Of a stretch of 36,257 bases of DNA, positions 15,515 through 24,367 are shown piece after piece (the first letter of the stretch is position 1; each line of letters starts with the position of its first letter). The translations under genes were made by a program, and so were the position numbers. Under the pieces are notes generated by a model that worked only from the letters and a program-made list of their open reading frames with translations, had not been told where the DNA came from and made no database searches. The stretch spans positions 1 to 36,257 of the forward strand of contig PFOR01000021.1 of NCBI GenBank assembly GCA_002792635.1, in the 5' to 3' direction. Source of the stretch: Candidatus Pacearchaeota archaeon CG_4_10_14_0_2_um_filter_35_33 (GTDB lineage: Archaea; Nanobdellota; Nanobdellia; Pacearchaeales; GW2011-AR1).

Positions 15515-16284
15515 CTCTCTATCAATTCACCCACACTTTTATCTTTATCCCTTTCCTCTGAAAGAGTATCATCTAGCAATTTCAAATATCCTATCTCCTT
15601 CCAGTCAAATCCAAGTAATCTAGCTCCTTGTTTGTCCATCTCTAATGGTTGTCCGGCTAAGATATATCCATGTTCAGAAGCGTCAATTAATGCAAAATCA
15701 GGCATCTTACAAAGATTAATATCATGCACGGAGTACTTCAGGTTCCACTTCCTTATTTTATTCTTTCCTGTCGAAAAGAATCCCTTATAATGTCTAGCAG
15801 GAAATGCACCAATCATGTTGCTTAAAGCTCCTGCCATCTCAAATTCATCATCCCCTTTCAACACAGGCAAGGATACCAGAAACGCATCCTTCAATACAGA
15901 AGGATAATAGATATTATCAAATCTCAAAAACTCTGGATTCCCAACGCTCTCAAAGTCAGTATTATTCAAATCTATCAATCCTACTCCATATTTCTCAGAT
16001 AAACGCCTATATCCAAACTCGTCAAAAATATCATCTGTACTGTGGCCATCACATCCTTCAGCAATAAAGACCTCACTTCCAGGGTTCTTATTCTCCATGC
16101 AATATTTAAGGATAGTTTCAACAAATTCAATGCCTGTGCTAGCCCCTTTAATTCCCTTCATTAAGTCAGGTTTTAACACAATAGACTCATGTTTTTTTAT
16201 TTCCTTATCAAAACCTATCAACTTTAACAATTTAGGAATAGTTTCCTGATAATTACCAAACTTAACAGACACTCCTTTTACCAT
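15511..16284 (-). CDS. DUF362-family protein
   Basis: 257 residues covering the DUF362 domain (VSVKFGNYQETIPKLL, IVLKPDLMKGIKGASTG, EVFIAEGCDG, LKDAFLVSLPVLKGDDEFEM, GALSNMIGAFPARHYK, DFALIDASEHGYILAGQPLE). Many relatives add a C-terminal ferredoxin domain with 4Fe-4S clusters; this one does not. The biochemical role of the family is not firmly known. It forms an operon with the acylphosphatase-like gene through a 4-base overlap, an arrangement that may be functionally meaningful. Confidence 0.8.
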   Translation of the reverse strand: MVKGVSVKFGNYQETIPKLLKLIGFDKEIKKHESIVLKPDLMKGIKGASTGIEFVETILKYCMENKNPGSEVFIAEGCDGHSTDDIFDEFGYRRLSEKYGVGLIDLNNTDFESVGNPEFLRFDNIYYPSVLKDAFLVSLPVLKGDDEFEMAGALSNMIGAFPARHYKGFFSTGKNKIRKWNLKYSVHDINLCKMPDFALIDASEHGYILAGQPLEMDKQGARLLGFDWKEIGYLKLLDDTLSEERDKDKSVGELIER

Positions 16285-16331
16285 CCTACTTCTCAGAATA
16301 ACGGGTTTTTAATGATTATTATACTATAAAA

Positions 16332-16946
16332 TCACAGTTTTCCAGCTTCTTCTCTTCTATCAACCTCATTATTCACAATCGCAATTGTCTGAGAAGCAAA
16401 ATACGTCTTTTTTCCAATAGAAACAGGTTTGCAGATTTTCTTTAGTCTCTTTAATTCCTTGGCTGGAAGCCCAAGGTGATCTCCAATTATGAAAACAGGA
16501 TTCTCCCTTATTTTTTCTTCTCTTATATCCTGGCCTTTTCCATCCAATATATACAGGTTCCTTCCTTCATCAGACATCTCCTTTACAATTTTCATGAAAC
16601 TCTTCTTTTCAATCCAATATCCTGGAAAAACTTCATTTCTAATTCCTGGCTTATACTTGTATAACATCCTCTTTATAACCCAGCCGACATCCTTCTTACT
16701 TAAGTATATTTTATCCATGCCTGTTTTTCCCTCAGTTTTTGGTAATAATTCCAAATGCTTTTCTGGATCTGGAGGTCCAGCAAAACACAAATTTAATTTG
16801 ACATCATCTCTAAAACCATGACTCAAGAAAAAAGTAGCAATTACACTATGGATGACAATATCTAATCTTCCAGACTTCATTAAATCATCTTTAATGTATT
16901 TGCCAGATGTTGGAGCAGTTCTTGAGTAATATATGAATTCCCTCAT
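16332..16946 (-). CDS. trmY: tRNA (pseudouridine-54 N1)-methyltransferase TrmY
   Basis: 204 residues matching the archaeal SPOUT methyltransferase that converts pseudouridine 54 of tRNA to N1-methylpseudouridine. Highly conserved stretches: MREFIYYSRTAPTSGKYIKD, GRLDIVIHSVIATFFLSHGF (followed by RDDVKL), RNEVFPGYWIEKKSF, IGDHLGLP and YFASQTIAIVNNEVDRR. The SAM-binding trefoil-knot region is the C-terminal part around IIGDHLGLP. The gene is unlinked to a TruB/Pus10-type enzyme here (Cbf5 is 6 kb away). An archaeal hallmark gene. Confidence 0.93.
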   Translation of the reverse strand: MREFIYYSRTAPTSGKYIKDDLMKSGRLDIVIHSVIATFFLSHGFRDDVKLNLCFAGPPDPEKHLELLPKTEGKTGMDKIYLSKKDVGWVIKRMLYKYKPGIRNEVFPGYWIEKKSFMKIVKEMSDEGRNLYILDGKGQDIREEKIRENPVFIIGDHLGLPAKELKRLKKICKPVSIGKKTYFASQTIAIVNNEVDRREEAGKL

Positions 16947-16994
16947 AATTAATTGAAAAACACATAGCTTTTAATTTTATCTACCATCAAAATG

Positions 16995-18392
16995 TCAACC
17001 GGCCACATTTCCTCCGGAATTTCCTGCATTGCTTTTGTTCAGCCCACTTAATTCCAATTCAAAAAAGTCAAGTCTATTGTAAATCATTTCACTATTTCCA
17101 CTCGTTATGTCAGTCATCAGCCCAAAAATCCCTTTCTTAAACTCAGAAGAATATTTCTTCTTAAATGTCATAGGATTGTAAGCTCTTATGTATCTCTCTG
17201 AATCTTTGCTTTCTTTGTAGTTTAGCTTCGTCCAGTTTTTTCCAAAATCAATTGTTTTCCAGAATGTTAATTGCCCATCTTCTGGCGCAGCAACAAAAAT
17301 ATCTTCATCAAATTCTCCAAGCGAACCCCCAATATCATATGGGTAATTTTTCCCAGATTGTACCAGATGTGGTCTGAAATTATCCCTACTTGAGGCAAAA
17401 TAAAATCCTTTTTGAGGCAAATTACCTAAACTAGACATGGCTCCTAAACTAGGATCTGCACTAAAAAGAACATTTATTTCTCCCTTAGACTCCATAATAT
17501 CAAGGTTCAAACATCCTTGACCTGTATAAGTCCCATCAAGATACTTTTCATCAACTTTACATAACGTTGCTTTTTCCCAGCTTTTTCCATTATCTTGAGA
17601 TTTATGGATATCTACTTGTCTATAGATATATTTTCCTATATCAAAACTTCTCCAAACAGTAGAAGAAACATAGATATCATTTCCTAATGTCGCTATGCTT
17701 GTATATCCTGTACCTTCCTCAGCATTAACATTGTCTCTGTCTGTGGGAATCTCACTGCCCCTATTCCATTCTCCAGTAATCAGATTAAAATTAGCAAGAA
17801 CAAGTCCACTCGGAATATCGTTTTGCATAGCATATATTGTCAGCAAAATTTGATTTCTTTCAGGATGTAAAGCAATTGAATATCTTTCAGTACAAACATA
17901 ATAATCTAGGGGCCAAATCCCAGAAGTATCAATTTCACCAATAGTGCCATCTAGTGAAACAGTATAATGTTTTATATTCCCTCCAGAATCACACCCCTCT
18001 TGCCCTGCAATCTCTTCAGGATAAATAATATGCAATTTCTCATCATCAGCAACCATTACAGGAGCCGTACGTGCAGGACCAAACTTAACTCCCGGAACTT
18101 TCCTCCAGACTTCATTTTCATTTCTGTACTTCAAATCGAAAAGAAGTTTTTTCCCAGAAGTAGAATCTTCTCTAATCTCAAGAGCAAATATCTTACCACC
18201 TAACATAGCAATCCTCGAAGAACCAGGAGACCAAGTATCCATTTTATTGTATGTGTACCTCTCAACAGAAATTTGCTCAATATCAATTTCATTTCCAGGA
18301 GGTCCAAATTTCACTTGAGCAAAAGAAAAAATAAACCCCCCTATTAGAATAATTAAAACACCAATAACCGCCCAATATGATTTTTTCATCAA
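16995..18392 (-). CDS. Secreted Asp-box beta-propeller protein
   Basis: 465 residues. N-terminal leader or anchor (about 5-25, YWAVIGVLIILIGGFIFSFA). The rest reads as repeated beta-blades with two clear Asp-box motifs (SQDNGKSW and TIDFGKNW), as in sialidase/BNR-type propellers. The catalytic residues of sialidases cannot be identified, so binding rather than hydrolysis is the safer guess. The C-terminus is Asn/Gly-rich (NKSNAGNSGGNVAG). Start at the first of two adjacent ATGs. It is divergent from the DedA-like fragment at 18466. Confidence 0.7.
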   Translation of the reverse strand: MMKKSYWAVIGVLIILIGGFIFSFAQVKFGPPGNEIDIEQISVERYTYNKMDTWSPGSSRIAMLGGKIFALEIREDSTSGKKLLFDLKYRNENEVWRKVPGVKFGPARTAPVMVADDEKLHIIYPEEIAGQEGCDSGGNIKHYTVSLDGTIGEIDTSGIWPLDYYVCTERYSIALHPERNQILLTIYAMQNDIPSGLVLANFNLITGEWNRGSEIPTDRDNVNAEEGTGYTSIATLGNDIYVSSTVWRSFDIGKYIYRQVDIHKSQDNGKSWEKATLCKVDEKYLDGTYTGQGCLNLDIMESKGEINVLFSADPSLGAMSSLGNLPQKGFYFASSRDNFRPHLVQSGKNYPYDIGGSLGEFDEDIFVAAPEDGQLTFWKTIDFGKNWTKLNYKESKDSERYIRAYNPMTFKKKYSSEFKKGIFGLMTDITSGNSEMIYNRLDFFELELSGLNKSNAGNSGGNVAG

Positions 18393-18465
18393 TGGTAAAG
18401 ATTAACATTATTTATAAGCTTTTTTCAATCGTTAATAATAAAGATACCATTTTCTTAAAATAGCG

Positions 18466-18918
18466 ATGACAGTGATAGAGGCAATTTTTTCATATGTGGC
18501 TACTCATCCGGTAATCGTCCCATTCTTAGGTGGAATCTTCGGAGGCGAAGAAGCCATGGTGTTGCTAGCACGTTTATCTAAACAGGGAATCCTTCCATTC
18601 TGGTCAGCGTTCATCTTTTTCACAATCGGAGTTGTATTCATTTTCTTATTCAAACATTCAGGGAAAGTCAAAAAGTTCTGGACAAAAGGTCTGCATCCAG
18701 ACGAAATTATAGACAAAAGCAGATGTTTTTACTATAATCTAATGCCCACTATGTCCATAGGCCTGATTCAGAAAATAAACAAAAAACTAAAGAAAAGCTA
18801 CAAAAAAATAACCTGTCCTTGTTTAGTCCTTTACTCAAAATACGAATTAGTTGCGGACTGGAGGGCTATCAGAAAAAACAGAATTTGGAGTTTTAGATGG
18901 GGGGATATTTTTGGTTAA
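18466..18918 (+). CDS. Truncated or chimeric DedA-like membrane protein
   Basis: 150 residues. The first 65 match the N-terminus of DedA/VTT proteins (VPFLGGIFGGEEAMVLLARL, then ILPFWSAFIFFTIGVVFIFL), with the GGEEA loop comparable to FTGEAG of the full-length paralogue at 19072. The remainder lacks the further membrane helices and the conserved arginine motif. Instead it is basic and ends ITCPCLVLYSKYELVADWRA, which resembles no part of DedA. It is probably a degraded copy of the neighbouring gene, or a fusion created by deletion. Translation may still produce a short membrane protein. Confidence 0.5.
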   Translation: MTVIEAIFSYVATHPVIVPFLGGIFGGEEAMVLLARLSKQGILPFWSAFIFFTIGVVFIFLFKHSGKVKKFWTKGLHPDEIIDKSRCFYYNLMPTMSIGLIQKINKKLKKSYKKITCPCLVLYSKYELVADWRAIRKNRIWSFRWGDIFG

Positions 18919-19071
18919 GGGAAAGATTTAATTATAAAGAATATTTAGTGAGGGTATGAGTTTATTTAGATTTAATATAAGGGAGAATACGAAACTGAAA
19001 GAAATCCAGAAACAACCCTTAGTTCATAAGTTTTAAAAGGTTCCCAAGATTAACTTATTCAAGTAAACAAA

Positions 19072-19668
19072 ATGGGAGCGATAGATTTAATAGTCAACCT
19101 TTTTGGAGCTTACTCTTATCTTCTTTATTTCATAGCCGGGTTGTTCACCGGAGAAGCAGGAATTGTCTTTCTGATGGTGTTAGTTGTTCATGGAACAATA
19201 CCTTTTCTACCAATGATTCTATTATTTTTGCTTGGAGCATTAGTTATAGATATTGTCATATATATAATTGCGACAAAAGGATTATCCAAACTAAAGAAAT
19301 ACCATCTAATTTCAAAGGGCTCTGAAAAACTTGGAATGGTCATTGACAAGTATGTAAGGGGAAATGAGTTTTATGCTATTTTAATTGCCAAATTCCTCCA
19401 AGGAACAAACCTCGTTTTGCTTGTTTATCTAAGCGTAGAAAAACTAGACTACAAAAAATACATCAAATACGATCTCTTAGCCACGTTAATTTGGATTACA
19501 GAGATGGCCATAATCGGATGGCTCGTAGGTCAAGGATTCAAAATCGTGCTTACAGTCTTCAAGAGCATACAACTCGCAATATTATTTTTAATTGTAGTTT
19601 TGGTTATTCTTTATTTTATCCAAAAATGGTTAGACAAGAAATTTAAATCAGAAATAAAAATTAAATGA
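19072..19668 (+). CDS. DedA-family (VTT domain) membrane protein
   Basis: 198 residues with four to five membrane segments. The DedA signature elements are the re-entrant loop LFTGEAGIVFLMVL near 24-37, the amphipathic region with LIAKFLQGTNLVLLVYLS near 104-121, and the C-terminal helix LAILFLIVVLVILYFIQKWL. DedA proteins are linked to phospholipid translocation and membrane homeostasis. The stop overlaps the ATG of the glycosyltransferase (ATGA), so lipid export and glycolipid synthesis may be coupled. A TATA-like GTTTTAAAAGG lies about 35-45 bases before the ATG. Confidence 0.8.
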   Translation: MGAIDLIVNLFGAYSYLLYFIAGLFTGEAGIVFLMVLVVHGTIPFLPMILLFLLGALVIDIVIYIIATKGLSKLKKYHLISKGSEKLGMVIDKYVRGNEFYAILIAKFLQGTNLVLLVYLSVEKLDYKKYIKYDLLATLIWITEMAIIGWLVGQGFKIVLTVFKSIQLAILFLIVVLVILYFIQKWLDKKFKSEIKIK

Positions 19669-20777
19669 AAAAGAAAAGAATACTTTTTTTATATGAGCTA
19701 GTAGGTTTTGGGCATAAACAGATTGCAAATGCTACCGCGAAGAGATTAAAGGAAAAACATCCAGAATTTATCATAAAGTCAGAAGATTTAGGTGGCAAAT
19801 ATTATCCTTTTGTTATTGGCTCTATGAGAATTGGATACTCATTATTTGTCCAGAACGCCTCAGGATTATATAATTACCTCTACCATAAAGGCACCAACAG
19901 AAAAAGCCGTTTTTTCCTAAATTTGCCCACATCAATAGTTAAGGAAAAATTCAAGGAATTTATCCAGGATTTCAACCCTGATTTGATAGTGAGTGCCTAT
20001 GCTCTTGACACCAGTGCAGTTTCTTTGCTTGATGACAAGGAATTAAAGACAAAATTAATAGCAATAGCAACAGATTTCTTTGTACATAGTTATTACATAA
20101 GTAAAAATGTTGACAAGTATTGTGTCGCATCCAAATTTTCTAAAAGAGTCATGGTTGATTCTGGAGCAGATCCAAAAAAGATAGAAATTACGGGCTTGCC
20201 TGTAACAAAAAAATTTCTTATTAAAGGAAACAAACAAAAAGCAAAGAGGAAATTCGGATTCAGCCAGGACAAAACACTAATCTTAATAGTAGGCGGTGGA
20301 TTGGGTCTGGGCAGAATAGAAAAAGCCCTTGAGACCTTAGACAGCATAGATGAAGAAGTGCAAATTGCATTTGTTGCCGGAAAAAACGAAAACCTTTACA
20401 AAAAATTAACTCGCAAGAAATTCAGGAAAAATGTCAAAATATACGGATTTATAAAAGACCTTGATTCACTCATGGATGCAGCAGACATTTACGTTGGAAG
20501 GGCAGGAGGAAATGGGATTTCTGAAGTTTTTGCAAAAAGGATACCTATGATTTATTTTGGCGGATTGCCATCCCAAGAAAGGGCCAATGCAGAATATCTT
20601 GAATCAATAAAAGTAGGTTTTATTGCAAAAACTCCAAAAAAACTAAAAGAAGTTGCATCAAGGATGATTAACAAAAAAGAACTCTTAATTAATATGAAAA
20701 AGAACATTCAAAAAAATAATATGGACAAGGCCTCGGACAATATAATAAAAGTCATAGAAAAAGAACTAAACTTCTAA
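19665..20777 (+). CDS. MGDG-synthase/MurG-type glycosyltransferase
   Basis: 370 residues in GT-B layout. The N-terminal acceptor domain begins KRILFLYELVGFGHKQIANA, with the G-x-G-H motif of monogalactosyl/diglucosyl-diacylglycerol synthases. The C-terminal nucleotide-sugar domain holds LILIVGGGLGLGRIEKAL, then VKIYGFIKDLDSLMDAADIY and VGRAGGNGISEVFAKRIPMI, with the donor-binding GGNGxSE-like motif. It probably transfers a sugar to a lipid acceptor at the inner face of the membrane. It is coupled to the DedA gene by a 4-base overlap. The sugar and lipid cannot be stated. Confidence 0.83.
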   Translation: MKKKRILFLYELVGFGHKQIANATAKRLKEKHPEFIIKSEDLGGKYYPFVIGSMRIGYSLFVQNASGLYNYLYHKGTNRKSRFFLNLPTSIVKEKFKEFIQDFNPDLIVSAYALDTSAVSLLDDKELKTKLIAIATDFFVHSYYISKNVDKYCVASKFSKRVMVDSGADPKKIEITGLPVTKKFLIKGNKQKAKRKFGFSQDKTLILIVGGGLGLGRIEKALETLDSIDEEVQIAFVAGKNENLYKKLTRKKFRKNVKIYGFIKDLDSLMDAADIYVGRAGGNGISEVFAKRIPMIYFGGLPSQERANAEYLESIKVGFIAKTPKKLKEVASRMINKKELLINMKKNIQKNNMDKASDNIIKVIEKELNF

Positions 20778-21347
20778 TTTAAAAATAACATGCTTTATCA
20801 GACTAAATGCACCATCCCTATATTTTTCTTCATCTAGTATTTTTAACTTATTACTCTTAAATATTTTCTTCCACTGCTCCATTCTTAAAAAGTTATATGG
20901 CAATCTAACTCCAAAAAGCTTATTCCCAATATAGTCAGCCATCTGAAGAATCTTAAAGTCAAACCAGTTGCTCCAATAATGGTCCTTTATTAAAATATAT
21001 TTTTTACTAACCCTTTTTGCTTCTTTTATAACTTCATCTATTTCTTCATCATGGTGAAGAACATCAATCAACATAACGCAGTCAAAATAATTTTTTTTGA
21101 AAGGTATTCTCCCACCATCATATTTTTCTATGGGGATAAATGTTTCAGGCTGTACCACGACATCAACCCCGATAAATTTAGTATCTTTAACTTCTTCAGA
21201 AATTGCTTTTGTCAATCGGCCGTCTGAAGAACCTAAATCTAAAACATTTTTACACCCTTTTACATGAGGAAAAAGTTTATTTTTCAATCTTTTGATTCTT
21301 GCAGGAAAAACAAATTTCAAATCTATATATTTCAAAATTGAGCCCAT
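20766..21347 (-). CDS. Class I SAM-dependent methyltransferase
   Basis: 193 residues. Motif I, NVLDLGSSDGRLTKAI (about 34-49), binds SAM; motif II is FIGVDVVV and the post-I acidic residue is present; FDCVMLIDVLHH is the motif IV region. The C-terminal half is helical (ILQMADYIGNKLFGVRLPYN) as in methyltransferases acting on lipids or small molecules. The substrate is unknown. The gene is convergent with and overlaps the glycosyltransferase by 12 bases and is followed in the same operon region by the hydrolase gene. Confidence 0.8.
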   Translation of the reverse strand: MGSILKYIDLKFVFPARIKRLKNKLFPHVKGCKNVLDLGSSDGRLTKAISEEVKDTKFIGVDVVVQPETFIPIEKYDGGRIPFKKNYFDCVMLIDVLHHDEEIDEVIKEAKRVSKKYILIKDHYWSNWFDFKILQMADYIGNKLFGVRLPYNFLRMEQWKKIFKSNKLKILDEEKYRDGAFSLIKHVIFKLEV

Positions 21348-21377
21348 AAAAGATAAGGTGTTTCTAATCTTTTAAAA

Positions 21378-22100
21378 TTATTCTTTTATTTTAAATAACC
21401 ATATCAACAAAACGTGCCCAAAATGAGGGTGTACGCTAAGTTTAACATTTTTCCCTTCTTTTTTCATTTTTCTTGCAAGATTTTGCATCGCCTTGCTTGG
21501 AGCAATATAATCATATTCTCCAACAGAAATTTCGATTTCCCCGTCCATGTTCTCATGATTATATTTTGGACTAATTTCCTTAAATTCTTCCTTAATCCTT
21601 TTTTTAGAATATCCATAATCTTTCGCTCTTATTAACATCATTCGGGTTGCAAGACTTTCTTCTATTTCCCTAGGAAGATCACACACAGGAGCAACAGTTA
21701 CAAACCTTTTACAGCCGTGAGTATTAGCAAGCATGAACGCAGGTATTGAACCCATGCTAGAACTTAGTATTTTGAGATTTTCTTTTTTAATCTTCCTTTC
21801 TCTGACTGTTCTCAATGCGTTTTTATAGAAACTCATAAACATTTTTTTTAATCTAATAGCATCAGGAGAAAGTATAGACCTTGGAAGAGCGTAAATTATG
21901 ACATTTCCTTTCCTCGGAGTAAATCTTTTCCTAGAAATTGGGACATGGTATGCTGTTCCAGGTATAAAAATTATCCAAGTTTCCTTAGATCCTCTTTCTA
22001 TAACATCTACCGGTTCAATTCTCGCGTTATCCAAATCAGCCTCATTATTTCCTAATCTCCAAGCCCAAAATCGGTCAAAAATTTTTAGGAGCTTGTTCAT
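21378..22100 (-). CDS. Alpha/beta-hydrolase-fold protein
   Basis: 240 residues. The nucleophile elbow is SSSMGS near 113-118 with S115 as the likely nucleophile. The acid is D197 in VGEYDYIAPS and the histidine H226 or H229 in HPHFGHV. The N-terminal strand WIIFIPGTAYHVP has the oxyanion-loop look of serine hydrolases. It could be an esterase or lipase acting on membrane lipids, in line with the neighbouring DedA, glycosyltransferase and methyltransferase genes. No signal peptide, so cytoplasmic. Confidence 0.75.
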   Translation of the reverse strand: MNKLLKIFDRFWAWRLGNNEADLDNARIEPVDVIERGSKETWIIFIPGTAYHVPISRKRFTPRKGNVIIYALPRSILSPDAIRLKKMFMSFYKNALRTVRERKIKKENLKILSSSMGSIPAFMLANTHGCKRFVTVAPVCDLPREIEESLATRMMLIRAKDYGYSKKRIKEEFKEISPKYNHENMDGEIEISVGEYDYIAPSKAMQNLARKMKKEGKNVKLSVHPHFGHVLLIWLFKIKE

Positions 22101-22138
22101 CTATCCTTATGTTAAACTCTTTTTAAAAAGTTTATCAC

Positions 22139-22705
22139 TTATCTTAGTTCATCATATCTAAAGCAATTAACTGTGTGATCATTCACCATACCGGCAGCCT
22201 GCATAAATGCGTAACAAATTGTTGAACCAACAAACTTGAATCCTCTTTTTTTCAAATCCTTAGACATTACATCAGATTCTTTGCTTGTAGCGGGAAGCTC
22301 TTTCAAACTCTTAAAATTATTATTAATAACCTTATTTGCTGTAAATTGCCAGATATATCTATCAAAGCTCCCAAATTTTTTTTGAATCTCCAAAAATTTT
22401 TGAGCATTAACAATCACCGCATTAATCTTCAATCTATTCCTGACAATTCCCGAATCTTCCAACAATCTCTCAATATCTTTTTCCTTATATCTGGAAATCT
22501 TCCTAGCATCAAAACCCTGGAAAGCTTTCCTAAAATTCTCTCTTTTATTCAAAATAATTTCCCAACTCAATCCAGCCTGAAAACTATCCAAAATAAGAAA
22601 CTCAAACAACTTATCATCGTCATGCAATGGAACGCCCCACTCTTCATCATGATATTTAATCATCTTACCATTCTTTCCAGGCCATGCGCATCTTTTTATT
22701 TCCAT
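22139..22705 (-). CDS. tag: DNA-3-methyladenine glycosylase I
   Basis: 188 residues from the ATG at 22705. Tag removes 3-methyladenine from alkylated DNA. Family hallmarks: RCAWPGKNGKMIKYHDEEWG at the N-terminus (Cys, part of the zinc site), LFEFLILDSFQAGLSWEIIL (helix with the base-binding Glu/Trp), FKFVGSTICYAFMQAAGMVN and DHTVNCF (the second zinc-binding His/Cys). The start shares one base with the stop of cbf5 (TGATG), so translation is coupled; the TTG at 22708 is an unlikely start. The family is mostly bacterial, suggesting transfer. Confidence 0.93.
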   Translation of the reverse strand: MEIKRCAWPGKNGKMIKYHDEEWGVPLHDDDKLFEFLILDSFQAGLSWEIILNKRENFRKAFQGFDARKISRYKEKDIERLLEDSGIVRNRLKINAVIVNAQKFLEIQKKFGSFDRYIWQFTANKVINNNFKSLKELPATSKESDVMSKDLKKRGFKFVGSTICYAFMQAAGMVNDHTVNCFRYDELR

Positions 22706-23523
22706 CAATTATACACAAACTCAGGTCTCGCCAATATTCCGGACTCATCAACCTTACATGCTACCTCCACAAACCGATTATCATAAAATACAGCAAACCT
22801 GTCTTCCTTTGGCATCCTATTCAGCAAGTCTTTTCTCATCAAAGGCTTACCAATTAAAAGCTTATCAACAGCCACTTTCTTAACTTTAACAATAGGCATT
22901 ATTTTTTTTATTGCTTCTTCGGCAGGGATTATCATTTTTCTTAATTCTTCTTTATTATATAATGCCTTCTCGAAATCATACAAATTTATTGCAGGCTCCT
23001 CAAAAATTCCCGCCTTAATCCTTCGTAGTTCTAACATATGTGCTCCACCCATGGTGTCTCCAAAATCGTGTACCAATTTCCTTATGTAAGTCCCAGCCTG
23101 TACTTCCATCCTGAATAAAACATCTTTTTCTTTTCTCTCTAAAATTTCAAAACTCTTAACCTCCCTTTCTCTTTCTTGCCGTTTAACTCTGCTCCTCTTT
23201 GGGGGGGTTTGTTTAATTTTTCCGATAAAATTTTTTATTTCAGAAAAAAGAATCTTGTCGTCTTCCTCCCCATGCAACCTCATTACACCCACATATTCTT
23301 TATTTCTATGCATAAAAAACTCATTCAACTTACATGCTCTGTTTAAGGCAATTGGCAATACTCCAGAAACTTGGGGATCCAAAGTACCTAGATGACCTGT
23401 CTTTCTCAATCCAAGTCTATCCTTAACAAACTGTCCAACTTTGAAAGAAGTCGGACCACTAGGCTTATCAATATTAATAAAACCGAATTCCAACAGTTCT
23501 TTGATATTTTTTTCGCCTTTCAT
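22705..23523 (-). CDS. cbf5: Archaeal Cbf5/TruB-type tRNA/rRNA pseudouridine synthase
   Basis: 272 residues, about 50 fewer than many archaeal Cbf5 proteins. The catalytic motif GHLGTLDPQVSGVLP holds the nucleophile D49. The pseudouridylase core continues through QTPPKRSRVKR and VQAGTYIRKLVHDFG, then MGGAHMLELRRIKAG. The C-terminal 60 residues (VAVDKLLIGKPLMRKDLL ... FAVFYDNRFVEVAC) are a reduced PUA RNA-binding domain. In archaea it works in H/ACA guide RNPs and on tRNA U55. It is the middle gene of the xerA-cbf5-tag operon: 3 bases after xerA and 1 base overlapping tag. Confidence 0.9.
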   Translation of the reverse strand: MKGEKNIKELLEFGFINIDKPSGPTSFKVGQFVKDRLGLRKTGHLGTLDPQVSGVLPIALNRACKLNEFFMHRNKEYVGVMRLHGEEDDKILFSEIKNFIGKIKQTPPKRSRVKRQEREREVKSFEILERKEKDVLFRMEVQAGTYIRKLVHDFGDTMGGAHMLELRRIKAGIFEEPAINLYDFEKALYNKEELRKMIIPAEEAIKKIMPIVKVKKVAVDKLLIGKPLMRKDLLNRMPKEDRFAVFYDNRFVEVACKVDESGILARPEFVYN

Positions 23524-23526
23524 AGA

Positions 23527-24336
23527 TTATAAGTTATCCAACGGGCTCCTTACATTTTTTATAGATGCTTGTGAAATTTGAGTATAAATCTGGGTGGTTT
23601 TTATATCAGAATGCCCTAATAATTTCTGGATAATTCTCAAATCGGTTCCTTGCTCAAGCAAATGAGTCGCAAAGCTGTGTCTCAATAAATGAGGATAAAC
23701 TCTCTTTTTTATGCTGGCTTTCTTTGCAGAATTCTGAACGATTTTGCCGATTGTCTTTTTGGTTAACTTTCCTTTGCGATTTGAAGGGAATAAAATGTCC
23801 TCGCTTGACAAATCATAGTAGTTTTTCAGATCATTTTTTATAGACGAAGGGATTTTCACAAATCTATCCTTATTACCCTTTGCCAGTCTGATTTTTATCA
23901 ATTCTTCGTTAAAATTAACATCACTCTTTTTAAGGTTAACAATCTCGTTGACCCTTAAACCGCAACCATAAAGCATTTTAATTATCAATTTATGCTTAAT
24001 ATTGGATGTATTATCAATCAATCTTTTTATCTCATTAATTGTTAAGATGTCCGGAATTGTCTTGTTTCTTTTGGGATTTGGTATATCTAATTTCTGGTGC
24101 AAAATTTCCTTAAAAAAATATTTTATTGCAAAAACATTATGCCCAGCAGATGCTGGATTGTTTGTTGATATTTTTGCTAACAGAAAATCTTTTGCACTTT
24201 GCGGATTTATCCCTTTGTTTTTTGAATATTCAAGATAATTTCTGACATGAGATAGATAACCCTTGATTGTTTCTTTAGAATAATTTCTTAATTTAAGATT
24301 TTCCTCTAATTTTCTAAGCAAACCTTCCATGTTCAT
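23527..24336 (-). CDS. xerA: XerA-like tyrosine recombinase next to the cassette array
   Basis: From the ATG at 24336 the product has 269 residues (a second ATG at 24330 is equally possible). An N-terminal SAM-like core-binding domain (MEGLLRKLEENLKLRNYSKE) is followed by the catalytic domain with all six residues: R128 in CGLRVNE, K153 in LAKGNKDR, H216 and R219 in HLLRHSFATHLL, H242 in LLGHSDIKTT and Y251. The distance from Arg I to the HxxR histidine is 88 residues, as in Xer (about 96 in E. coli XerD) and unlike IntI1 (about 131), so the IntI-specific insertion is missing. It points away from the array with an attI-like palindrome at its promoter, as intI genes do, yet is in operon with cbf5 and tag, so it may also be the chromosome-dimer resolvase. 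Confidence 0.9.
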   Translation of the reverse strand: MNMEGLLRKLEENLKLRNYSKETIKGYLSHVRNYLEYSKNKGINPQSAKDFLLAKISTNNPASAGHNVFAIKYFFKEILHQKLDIPNPKRNKTIPDILTINEIKRLIDNTSNIKHKLIIKMLYGCGLRVNEIVNLKKSDVNFNEELIKIRLAKGNKDRFVKIPSSIKNDLKNYYDLSSEDILFPSNRKGKLTKKTIGKIVQNSAKKASIKKRVYPHLLRHSFATHLLEQGTDLRIIQKLLGHSDIKTTQIYTQISQASIKNVRSPLDNL

Positions 24337-24367
24337 CAAAAATAATTGTAATATAAAAAGGTTACTA

